Part shown: one piece after another, positions 53,136 to 60,602 of the stretch
Position numbering within the stretch: the stretch's first letter is position 1
Layout of the letters: each line of letters starts with the position of its first letter
Assembly: GCF_000332515.2 (NCBI RefSeq)
Contig: NZ_AOGZ02000014.1
Span: forward strand, 1,256,001 to 1,320,000
DNA from: Leptospira wolbachii serovar Codice str. CDC
GTDB lineage: Bacteria; Spirochaetota; Leptospiria; Leptospirales; Leptospiraceae
Reading direction: 5' to 3'
DNA length: 64,000 nucleotides
Program-made: the position numbers and the translations under genes
The notes under the pieces: generated by a model
What the model saw: only the letters and a program-made list of their open reading frames with translations
Told to the model about the DNA's origin: nothing
The model's database searches: none

Positions 53136-54700
53136 AACCAGGCCGCACACTCCAATTCATCGCATTTTTATTAATTTACTTTATAGTTCCCTTTTGTGCC
53201 TGTTTATTCACGCTTCTCTTTGCCAACTATACGGCCTCTGCTTTTTTACCAGATCAGTTCTTAGGATTATTCGAAGCGACTCAAATCAAAAACGACCGAA
53301 CATTAGCTATATTTACTTGGGCTCCCTTTCCCATCATCACTCTCATTTTGTTTTTTTATAGCCTACCCATTGCAAAATTTCTTTTTTCTTCCAAAGGTTG
53401 CAACTTTATCTCCGAAGAAAGAGCTCGTCATCGAATTGTTCATTCACCGCTAACCATTAGTATATTAGGATTTATTGGTTGGGAACTCTCCAATTTTCTA
53501 AGTGTTTGCCGTATCGATACATTGTTTCCTAACGCACCCCACCAAAGCATTGTTACCGTTTCTATTTTATTTGGGTTTTGGGGTCTGTTTGCCTTTGCTT
53601 TTTCGTATGCCACAACTACTTACTTAAACAAACTCCTCATCATTCCTTGTGTATTTCCGGAAGGGGGTCTTGGAAAGTATGCTCATGGAAAACAATTTTC
53701 CATCGTTACCAAACAGTTTATCTTTTGGTCAGCATCCACACTCTTTCCGATTGTGCTTTTAATCTTTGGTCTACTGCTCCGAACCAACCAAAACATTCTG
53801 AATCTTCACGAATTGGTTCATAACGATGTTTTGTTTGAAGTGATTGCTATTATGCTCGTTTTTTCCTTTGCCTTTGCTATGTCTTTTGCATCCAGCTTAC
53901 AACACCCATTGAACCAAATCGAAAAAGCGACAGAACTCATCAAAGAACAAAAGTTCGATACCAGGGTCAAAATATTCAGTTCTGATGAATTGGGCCTTCT
54001 TGGTGATGCGGTGAATGAAATGGCCGAAGGCCTTGCGGAAAGAGAAAGGATCAAAGATACGTTTGGTCGGATTGTTGATCCAAGAGTCCGCGATTATCTA
54101 TTATCCAACGAACATAGTCTAGGTGGAAAAGTTGTAGATGCTTCCATTCTTTTTTCTGACCTACGAGACTTTACAAAACTTTCGGAAAAAAGAAAACCCG
54201 AAGAAGTATTGTACATTCTCAATCGTTATTTCCAAGAAATGAGTAATGCCATCGAAATCCACGGAGGGTTTATCAACAAATTCATTGGGGATGCAATCCT
54301 TGCCGTATTTGGAACTCCCATGCCCATGGCAGACCACGCCGAACGTGCGTTTGCAACAGCCCTCCAAATGCAAAAAAACTTAGATTCATTAAATGCTCAG
54401 TTTTTATCAGAGGGCCTTACGGAACTCAAAATGGGAATTGGAATCCATACAGGGAGCCTTCTTGTGGGAAACATCGGTTCTGCCAATCGAATGGAATTTA
54501 CAGTAATTGGTGATACGGTCAATACAGCCTCACGAGTGGAAGGACTTTGTAAGGGACTAAAGAAAAACCTACTCCTCACAGAAAACACTTCCGTTCTTTT
54601 ACCGGAATCCATTCGATCCAAACTCCAATCCGAAGGAGAATACGAACTAAAAGGAAGAGAGTCCAAAGAGAGGATTTATTCCTATACTGCTGCAGAATAA
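53132..54700 (+). CDS. Membrane class III adenylate cyclase with HAMP domain
   Basis: A 522-residue cyclase. Six hydrophobic segments (about 5-30, 60-80, 100-125, 135-160, 195-215, 230-255) form the membrane part, a HAMP domain follows at about 255-308, and the cyclase domain is at about 330-515. Both metal Asp are present: Asp343 in LFSDLRDF and the one in FIGDAILAVFG. The GDTVNTASRVEG motif with Asn and Arg is intact, and the Lys in NKFIGDA favours ATP. This is the stand-alone type with a six-helix anchor, unlike the GAF-type cyclases at 4.6-10.4 kb. It overlaps the transporter gene by 4 bp. Confidence 0.92.
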   Translation: MKPGRTLQFIAFLLIYFIVPFCACLFTLLFANYTASAFLPDQFLGLFEATQIKNDRTLAIFTWAPFPIITLILFFYSLPIAKFLFSSKGCNFISEERARHRIVHSPLTISILGFIGWELSNFLSVCRIDTLFPNAPHQSIVTVSILFGFWGLFAFAFSYATTTYLNKLLIIPCVFPEGGLGKYAHGKQFSIVTKQFIFWSASTLFPIVLLIFGLLLRTNQNILNLHELVHNDVLFEVIAIMLVFSFAFAMSFASSLQHPLNQIEKATELIKEQKFDTRVKIFSSDELGLLGDAVNEMAEGLAERERIKDTFGRIVDPRVRDYLLSNEHSLGGKVVDASILFSDLRDFTKLSEKRKPEEVLYILNRYFQEMSNAIEIHGGFINKFIGDAILAVFGTPMPMADHAERAFATALQMQKNLDSLNAQFLSEGLTELKMGIGIHTGSLLVGNIGSANRMEFTVIGDTVNTASRVEGLCKGLKKNLLLTENTSVLLPESIRSKLQSEGEYELKGRESKERIYSYTAAE

Positions 54701-54743
54701 AATGGTTGAACTCCATCCAAAAAATGTCCAGAATGGAAAAGGA

Positions 54744-55019
54744 ATGAAGAATCTCCTTGGTATTTTATCGTTTTGCCTATTACTCGTTTCGTGTAACGAA
54801 ATCAAGTTGGTCAACAGACAAGATATTTTGGATCTTTTGGAAGGAGATGGAACTCAAAATGGTTCTTCCCAATCAGGATCTTCAGATTCTTCTTCTAGGT
54901 CGTCCACTAACAGTGGTAACTCGAATAATTTAAACCACTACGGGCTTACTGACTCACCTACAGGCACAAACACCTACGGTTCCACGGGTTCCACCGTGGG
55001 AAACCCGCTTGGTTATTAG
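54744..55019 (+). CDS. Small lipoprotein with Ser/Asn/Gly-rich tail
   Basis: A 91-residue lipoprotein from the ATG at 54744 (next to AAAAGGA); a longer frame starts at 54702 but the signal peptide fits the later start. The lipobox is LLVSC (Cys near 17). The mature part has a short helix (DILDLLEGD), then a low-complexity tail of Ser, Asn, Gly and Thr. No known family. It follows the cyclase by 43 bp and may be co-transcribed. An imperfect hairpin, CCACGG/CCGTGG near 54982-54999, lies within the end of the gene. Confidence 0.55.
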   Translation: MKNLLGILSFCLLLVSCNEIKLVNRQDILDLLEGDGTQNGSSQSGSSDSSSRSSTNSGNSNNLNHYGLTDSPTGTNTYGSTGSTVGNPLGY

Positions 55020-55030
55020 TCTCTTTTCTT

Positions 55031-55516
55031 CTATTTTATAAATTCAAAAAAATCATCCATTAGCGGTCGAAAGCAGGACCGAATGGTAATTTTGGCTACC
55101 TTTTCATTTTTAGGTCCATAGTTCAAAATAATGTCATTCGGATCCCGAATGAAGGAAAAGATTTTGTTGATTTGCATCTCTGCATGCCCTTCTTGCACCT
55201 TGATCACATATTCAAATTCATGTTCATTGGCATCCACTTCCCCAATTCCATAGGGAACGTAACATTTAATGAGGCCAATGCCTCGGAGTTCTCCTGTTTC
55301 TTGGTTTTCTGATTCGATTTTAGAAAGCTCCGGATCCAACTTGTACTCCAACCATTGTTTGGCCTTCAGATAACTGCGGGTCTTCTGGTAGGATTTATGG
55401 TCTCTGGCATCTTCTGTAGTCCGGTATTTGGAAGATACGGTCCAAAGTTTCAAACACATGGAGTTCTGAAAAATTAGGAAAAATAAAGCTAATAGGAGAA
55501 TTCGTTTTGGCATCAT
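55031..55516 (-). CDS. Hypothetical exported protein
   Basis: A 161-residue protein with a signal peptide (about 1-21, ending in SMC or thereabouts), so possibly a lipoprotein. The mature part has a helical first third (SYQKTRSYLKAKQWLEYKL), then strands GIGLIKCYVPYGIGEVDANEHEFEYVIKVQEGHAEMQI, cited by the order and not as a motif. A TBP-like or DUF4468-like beta fold is possible. Function unknown. It converges with the small lipoprotein gene, 11 bp apart. Confidence 0.6.
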   Translation of the reverse strand: MMPKRILLLALFFLIFQNSMCLKLWTVSSKYRTTEDARDHKSYQKTRSYLKAKQWLEYKLDPELSKIESENQETGELRGIGLIKCYVPYGIGEVDANEHEFEYVIKVQEGHAEMQINKIFSFIRDPNDIILNYGPKNEKVAKITIRSCFRPLMDDFFEFIK

Positions 55517-55777
55517 TTCTATGCTTCCCTTTCGTTACCCGGTTCGCAAAACAAATCTTCACAGAGATGCAAAATTTTCTCCTTATTGGGGAGTACGGGG
55601 AAGGGTACAACATTCTGAGGCAAAAGGGATGTGTTCTGGTTTGTTTTTTTGATCTTATGTCTCTTGGACTCGATTCTATCTCTCACTTTATTATTTTCGG
55701 AACGGCCCTCCCCCATTCTGGAGTGCTCGAATAAAAATTGGATTGAATTTGTCGGGGCATCACTTTCAATCTTGAAC

Positions 55778-56071
55778 ATGCCCGATTTTGATCGTATTGA
55801 TCTTATGAATTATGCCATGTACGGAAATGATTTTGATCCCCAATGGGATGAAATCCGTGCATTTTTAAAATCCAATGCCGCCGCCCAAAAAGAGTTGGAA
55901 GAGATTAAAAGAACCGTTCCAAGCCCTCATCTGGGGAAAAAACGTAGAGAAAACCTACTTACTTCTGATCCAGGAGAGTCTCATGGTAGCGGTGGAACAG
56001 GTTCCGAACTGCGAAATCCGAACTCGGATCCGACTGCCAAATCTTGGTGGCAAAAAATCTTAGGAGAATGA
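55778..56071 (+). CDS. Hypothetical cytoplasmic protein upstream of plsC
   Basis: About 97 residues from the ATG at 55778. An open frame continues upstream to 55631, but it is probably not all coding. The protein starts PDFDRIDLMNYAMYGND, has a helix with Ala/Lys/Glu repeats (AAAQKELEEIKR) and a hydrophilic Ser/Gly-rich end finishing WWQKILGE. No family was recognised. One base separates its stop from the plsC start, so it is in the same transcript. No good ribosome site is seen at 55778, so the exact start is open. Confidence 0.5.
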   Translation: MPDFDRIDLMNYAMYGNDFDPQWDEIRAFLKSNAAAQKELEEIKRTVPSPHLGKKRRENLLTSDPGESHGSGGTGSELRNPNSDPTAKSWWQKILGE

Positions 56072-56072
56072 T

Positions 56073-56795
56073 ATGGAAAACACCGTAGACCAAGTCAAAA
56101 AGAACGTTGAGAACATCAAAAAGTTTGTCACTCCGTTCTTTAATTTGGCTGTAAACACAACTGTCTACGGTTACCATAACATTGTTCCCAATGGCAAACT
56201 CATCCTTACCTGCAACCACAGAAGCGATATGGATCCCTTTGTCATAGGTACAGTTTTCCCCAGGTTTATTTCCTGGATTGCCGCGGAGTATACAACGCGT
56301 ATCCCCCTTTTCAAAGACTTAGTCGAAAAGACAGGAACCATTCCTATGGCCATTGATGGAAATATCTCTATGGCCAGTATCAAAAAGGTACAGCAGGTCT
56401 TTAAGAATGGAGATGTGCTCGGAATTTTTCCAGAAGGCCATGACTATATGGTGCAAAACGATTTCTCTGCCCCACTTGCCAACTTCCATTCCGGATTTGC
56501 GGCCTTTAGTCTTCGTAACAAAGTTGATATCCTACCTACTGTAATCATTCCCGATGAAGAAACAGTCACAGACTATCCCATACCTCCTCTGGTTCGTGCC
56601 TTTATGGGTATGCCAAAAGAAGTTTGTGATATCAAACGTCGTGTGGTTTACAAAAAAATCAATGTAGTGTTTGGGGAAGTGATTAAGTATGAGAACTACG
56701 CCCACCTACCGCTTGACAAGGGTATGGTGGAAGTTTCGAACGAAACCAAACGTAGAATGGGTGAATTACAAAAAGTAGATTATTTAAAAAAATAA
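56073..56795 (+). CDS. plsC: 1-acyl-sn-glycerol-3-phosphate acyltransferase (PlsC family)
   Basis: Second acylation step of phospholipid synthesis; 240 residues. The HX4D motif is NHRSDMDPF (near 49-57). Further acceptor-site motifs are ATFPEG-like GIFPEGHDY and the region VEKTGTIPMAIDG; LPTVIIPDEE is the fourth block. No membrane helix beyond a short hydrophobic strand (LILTCNHR), as usual for small PlsC. PlsC family members can also act on lysophospholipids or lipid A, so the symbol is tentative. Its 3' end lies in a hairpin shared with dapF. Confidence 0.82.
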   Translation: MENTVDQVKKNVENIKKFVTPFFNLAVNTTVYGYHNIVPNGKLILTCNHRSDMDPFVIGTVFPRFISWIAAEYTTRIPLFKDLVEKTGTIPMAIDGNISMASIKKVQQVFKNGDVLGIFPEGHDYMVQNDFSAPLANFHSGFAAFSLRNKVDILPTVIIPDEETVTDYPIPPLVRAFMGMPKEVCDIKRRVVYKKINVVFGEVIKYENYAHLPLDKGMVEVSNETKRRMGELQKVDYLKK

Positions 56796-56800
56796 TCTAC
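56775..56800. terminator. Bidirectional hairpin between plsC and dapF
   Basis: GTAGATTATTT pairs perfectly with AAATAATCTAC over 11 bp around AAAA, across the convergent gene ends. It has only three G.C pairs and no T-run, so it is weak alone. Confidence 0.5.
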
Positions 56801-57642
56801 TAAATCTCCACTTCTCCCGAAAACACTTCTTTGGCAGGTCCCGTCATCATCACAGATCCATTTTCTTTCCATTCAACATGAAGAGTTCCGCCGCGTAGAT
56901 CAATTTGTACGGACCGACCTGTTTTTCCATTGAGGATGGATGCCACAGTCACCGCACAAGCCCCTGTCCCACAAGCTAAGGTCTCTCCAGCGCCTCTCTC
57001 CCAAGTCCTTTGGTAGAGATGGTCTTTGCCTCTGACAGAAACAAATTCTACATTCACCCTTCTTGGGAATAAGGGATGGTTTTCAATGAGTGATCCGATT
57101 TCTCTGACAGGGAAGGCATCGGCATCATCCACATAAATCACACAATGGGGATTTCCCATACTAACAGCTGTAAAATGATATTGTTTTCCTTGGACTTCGA
57201 TCACTTGGTTGATGACTGCTTCGTCACCAGGCCAAACGATTGGAACAAGAGATGGTTTTAAGATAGGTTCTCCCATATCAACGGTGACCATTTCCACCTT
57301 GCCATTGTTTCCCGTTTTTAAGTCGAGGGTGAGGACACCTTTCCCAGTTTCAATGGTGGGTTTATGATTTTTGGTAAGTCCATGGTCAAACACAAACTTT
57401 CCAACACAACGAACTCCATTCCCACACATCTCAGAGGAACTTCCATCCGAGTTGTACATGTCCATTTGGAACTCACCCGTTTTTGAGTTACGGATAAAAA
57501 TCACCCCATCACCACCAATTCCAAAATTCCGGTCGGATAGTTTTTGGATTTGTTCGGGACTCAGGCGAATATCGTTTTTCGTTGCGTCGATATACACATA
57601 GTCATTTCCAATTCCTTCCATTTTGGTGAAGTTGATTTTCAT
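56800..57642 (-). CDS. dapF: Diaminopimelate epimerase
   Basis: Converts LL- to meso-diaminopimelate for lysine and peptidoglycan, 280 residues from ATG 57642, which follows AGAGAGGAACCG and begins the standard [15 protein letters not shown]. The two catalytic Cys are in [16 protein letters not shown] and [11 protein letters not shown], and the flanking GMGNPH-like VSMGNPHCV motif is present. A longer open frame upstream to 57693 is rejected on ribosome site and family length. It supplies the wall precursor used by the PBP and M23 genes elsewhere in the window; they are not in one operon. Confidence 0.95.
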   Translation of the reverse strand: MKINFTKMEGIGNDYVYIDATKNDIRLSPEQIQKLSDRNFGIGGDGVIFIRNSKTGEFQMDMYNSDGSSSEMCGNGVRCVGKFVFDHGLTKNHKPTIETGKGVLTLDLKTGNNGKVEMVTVDMGEPILKPSLVPIVWPGDEAVINQVIEVQGKQYHFTAVSMGNPHCVIYVDDADAFPVREIGSLIENHPLFPRRVNVEFVSVRGKDHLYQRTWERGAGETLACGTGACAVTVASILNGKTGRSVQIDLRGGTLHVEWKENGSVMMTGPAKEVFSGEVEI

Positions 57643-57752
57643 CGGTTCCTCTCTTATCTCACCCCATGTTTTTTTTGCCATGGATGTTGGCAAGTCAGAT
57701 CAAGGTTTTTGGTTTGACCCTTGTTCTCATCGATTAGACTGACTCATAGACC

Positions 57753-58604
57753 ATGAAATCTTGTATCCTTTGCCAATCTTCCGAGTCCAAAACCGTATTC
57801 AATGAAAATGGAACCCCCATTTTGGAATGTAAAAATTGTGGTCATGTCTATTCCTCTTATGAACAAGAAGAACATTACGAAGGTTATTGGGACGGGGCAG
57901 AACAGACTTACGATTTAAAATGGTGGGATGATGCTCACCGCGCAGTGTATTCCGATTTTATTTCTACTTACTTAAAATCAGACAAAGGGAACCTTCTCGA
58001 TGTAGGATGTGGACTGGGTTTTTTTGTAAAGGCAGTACTTACTAAAAAAACTGGTTGGTCTGCTGTGGGGTATGAGATTTCCAAACAAGCTGTCAAATTT
58101 GCCAACGAACAAAATGGAATGAAAACTGTACATGCAGGTCTTGTGCAAGACTCCAAACTACCCAAAGAAAGTTTTGATATCATCACTTTGTGGGACGTGA
58201 TCGAACACATTCCGAAACCCCATTCCCTACTCACTTATTTACATGGACTCCTTAAACCAGGTGGGATTCTATTTTTACAAACTCCTAACTTCCCCATCCA
58301 ACTTGCCAAAGCCAATTTGAAGGTGAAACTAAAAGGGATGCAAGAAGGGGTTCATTACTTAGAAGCCAAAGACCATGTAAACAACTACAAAATGAAAACA
58401 TTGGCAGAGTTAGGAAAACAATGTGGATTTACAGATCCAAAATACAAAGTACTTATGCCCATCCTTTCTGTATCAGGTAGCAAAAGTAAACTTGCCGTAT
58501 ATTTTAAGTTAGGTTATTATTGCCTTACCAAAATCATCTTTGGTTTGAGTTTTGGAACCATCAATTGGAATAATACTTTATTTCTGACGCTTCGAAAGCC
58601 ATAA
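57753..58604 (+). CDS. SAM-dependent methyltransferase with N-terminal zinc ribbon
   Basis: A 283-residue class I methyltransferase. The N-terminus has a CxxC...CxxC pattern (CILC at 4-7, CKNC at 26-29), a small zinc ribbon, then the Rossmann fold with the SAM motif LLDVGCGLGFFVKAV near 86-100 and the acidic strand VGYEISKQA. SFDIITLWDVIEHIPKP is the usual post-II block. The last 40 residues are a hydrophobic helix (KLGYYCLTKIIFGLS), perhaps a membrane anchor. It is of the sugar or lipid methyltransferase type; the substrate is unknown. It overlaps the facing HAD gene by 27 bp. Confidence 0.82.
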   Translation: MKSCILCQSSESKTVFNENGTPILECKNCGHVYSSYEQEEHYEGYWDGAEQTYDLKWWDDAHRAVYSDFISTYLKSDKGNLLDVGCGLGFFVKAVLTKKTGWSAVGYEISKQAVKFANEQNGMKTVHAGLVQDSKLPKESFDIITLWDVIEHIPKPHSLLTYLHGLLKPGGILFLQTPNFPIQLAKANLKVKLKGMQEGVHYLEAKDHVNNYKMKTLAELGKQCGFTDPKYKVLMPILSVSGSKSKLAVYFKLGYYCLTKIIFGLSFGTINWNNTLFLTLRKP

Positions 58605-59351
58605 CTCGGCAAAGTCCAAAGCTGCCACAGTATTCGGTGCCTTCCAAATTGGTGCCGAAGATTCAAAAGGATATTCATTCACTTCGCGACCCTCATCCCA
58701 CATTTCGGGAACATGTACACTAGCAATTCCATGACGATTCGCACCGAGCACATCGTCGTCCCAATTGTCCCCAAGTAAAATACAATCCTCGGGATTTTCT
58801 TTGGCAAGTTCCAAAAGATATGAAAAAAACTCCGTTGTGGGTTTTTCATGCCCCACCTCTTCCGAAGTGATAAGAGTAAAACGAAAGTGATCTGGCAAAA
58901 AGGAAGATACTTTTAATAATTGCGTTCGTAAGGTTTCGTTGGTCGTTAGAAAAATAGGGAACTTATTTGAAAGAGCCAGAAGTTTTGGAAAAAGTTTGGT
59001 TTGGTAATTTTCTTTCTTAGATTCATTTTTTAGATAAGAAAGAAAATGGAAATGATATCTTTCTTCCATCCACAAAACATCAATAATGTCTTTGGTTTGG
59101 AATCCCGAAGACAAAGACTCATCCAACATCAATTTAAAACACAAAAGTCGCAGCCGGTTCGAACTATGGCCTACAAGTTGGTTTTTTACTTTTGTTCTGG
59201 CAGATTCGTATAAGGATAAAAAATCACCACCTAACTTTCGATTCTCCCAATCCTTAGCACATTCGGTTAAAGCATACTTATATGCTGGTTTCGAGGGTAA
59301 AAGGGTATTGTCCAAATCCAAAAACAAAGCCATATCAGAAAGGAAAACCAT
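58578..59351 (-). CDS. HAD-superfamily hydrolase
   Basis: A 257-residue HAD phosphatase. Motif I is MALFLDLDNTLLPS with the nucleophile Asp, motif II Thr in LTTNET, motif III Lys in EVGHEKPTTEFF and motif IV in LLGDNWDDDVLGA with the acidic pair. Cap domain at about 20-110. Start at 59351 has AGGA upstream, but the later ATG at 59333 (MALFLDLDN) is possible. It resembles haloacid dehalogenase-like phosphoglycolate-type hydrolases. The 3' end overlaps the methyltransferase gene on the other strand. Confidence 0.85.
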   Translation of the reverse strand: MVFLSDMALFLDLDNTLLPSKPAYKYALTECAKDWENRKLGGDFLSLYESARTKVKNQLVGHSSNRLRLLCFKLMLDESLSSGFQTKDIIDVLWMEERYHFHFLSYLKNESKKENYQTKLFPKLLALSNKFPIFLTTNETLRTQLLKVSSFLPDHFRFTLITSEEVGHEKPTTEFFSYLLELAKENPEDCILLGDNWDDDVLGANRHGIASVHVPEMWDEGREVNEYPFESSAPIWKAPNTVAALDFAELWLSKRQK

Positions 59352-59427
59352 GGATTAACATCCTGTCAACGGTTTGGTTCTTTAATATTGGCTTGTATCG
59401 CTACGAAACTTAGGATAAACTAGTGGG

Positions 59428-59643
59428 ATGATTTCCCTATCCTCCATTTTGGCCGCCTTGTTTCTGACCCTTGGACTGATACTCTCATCCTACGGAGTTT
59501 GGACCTGGTCCGATCCTATGTATGAAAAGTCCTTGGGATGGAATCTGAATCTGGTTTGGGGTGGAGTAGTTTTTTTGGTGGGGGTTTTGTTTGGAGTGGG
59601 GAACCGGATTTTTGCCCAATTCCCCAAAGAACCAAATCTTTAA
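59428..59643 (+). CDS. Small two-helix membrane protein
   Basis: A 71-residue protein with two membrane helices (about 3-27 and 40-62) and a loop with Trp and Pro (WTWSDPMYEKSLGW). No known family. A good ATG start, and no competing frame; it overlaps the end of the minus-strand flagellar-region gene by 4 bp. Expression is unproved. Confidence 0.5.
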   Translation: MISLSSILAALFLTLGLILSSYGVWTWSDPMYEKSLGWNLNLVWGGVVFLVGVLFGVGNRIFAQFPKEPNL

Positions 59644-60602
59644 ACAGAAACTCTTTCTAATACAAGAGAGAGAAAAGGAATAAACGCATCGAGTAACTCA
59701 GGAAGTTCGTATTCCAAAATATCACCCGCATAGACAATATCATTTTTTTCCATCGCAGAAGCAATGTTAGAAAGTGTTCCATTCAAACTAGTAATCACAT
59801 CCGATAACTTTTTCTCATCGATAGCAAGAGACTGCCAATCCAATTCTGCATGACGAGTTTGCACTGATACAAGAGCCGACATAAGACCAGTCAACCGACC
59901 CACAGCATCATTCAAAATCTCAGAAGCCAAATGATCTTTTCCTGATTGGAAGTTTTCATTCACTGCCATAAAGTCTTTGATAACTTTTTCTTTATCATCC
60001 ACAAAACGAGAAATGATTTCTATGAGTTCACTTTCATCCATACGCATCACGGCAAGGCGAGTGCTAAGATCCATAAGGAATAGTTTTACATCTCGAAGGT
60101 CCTCTAAAAAGGTATCAATGGCTTTTGTAGAATCTAAAACTTCGGATCCACTTTGTAAGGACTCTAAAATTTCTTGGACGTTCTTTCCTTTTCCCATCGG
60201 TTGGATAAGAGTCAGGTTTAGATTAAGAATTTTTGTTGTGGTTTGGATCATGGAGATGATCCAGGGGATTCCTTCTTTTAGATCTTCGGTTTCTTTTTCC
60301 GTCAGAGAATCGCGACCCACAAGAGTGGTTCCCACTTTGTCTACGTAGTTATCCACTTCCCAAAGACTATCTTCGATGACATCTAATTCTTCACCCACAA
60401 ATAAATCCAAACGTTCTGTTTCATCCACACCCACAGCATTTAAATCAGAACGATTCAGTTCTTTACCGTTGACCGTGAAATGACGAAGATACTTTCCATT
60501 GGATTCAATCCATTTTTGAATTTCATCCAATACTTGGCCGAGGTTTGTTTCGCCATCCAGTTTAGTATCTAATTGTTGTTCGTTGATATAAATATTCATC
60601 AT
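59640..60602 (-). CDS. Conserved hypothetical, co-operonic with fliD
   Basis: A 320-residue protein with an N-terminal ubiquitin-like or beta-grasp segment (MNIYINEQQLDTKLDGETNLGQVLDEIQKWI, residues 1-75, with HFTVNGKEL) and a long all-helical remainder rich in acid and hydrophobic repeats. No named domain was recognised. It overlaps fliD as ATGA, so it is translated with the filament cap. It may be a chaperone or regulator for flagellar export, an inference from position only, because it does not resemble FliS or FliT. No signal peptide. Confidence 0.65.
   Translation of the reverse strand: MMNIYINEQQLDTKLDGETNLGQVLDEIQKWIESNGKYLRHFTVNGKELNRSDLNAVGVDETERLDLFVGEELDVIEDSLWEVDNYVDKVGTTLVGRDSLTEKETEDLKEGIPWIISMIQTTTKILNLNLTLIQPMGKGKNVQEILESLQSGSEVLDSTKAIDTFLEDLRDVKLFLMDLSTRLAVMRMDESELIEIISRFVDDKEKVIKDFMAVNENFQSGKDHLASEILNDAVGRLTGLMSALVSVQTRHAELDWQSLAIDEKKLSDVITSLNGTLSNIASAMEKNDIVYAGDILEYELPELLDAFIPFLSLVLERVSV

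Noticed and set aside
54978..55003. Hairpin at the end of the small lipoprotein gene as a terminator
   Set aside because: It is inside the coding region, the pairing is interrupted and no T-run follows directly.
55631..55777. Upstream extension of the gene before plsC to an earlier start
   Set aside because: The extension gives a hydrophobic start in a region crowded by antisense frames, with no ribosome site; the shorter protein is more plausible.
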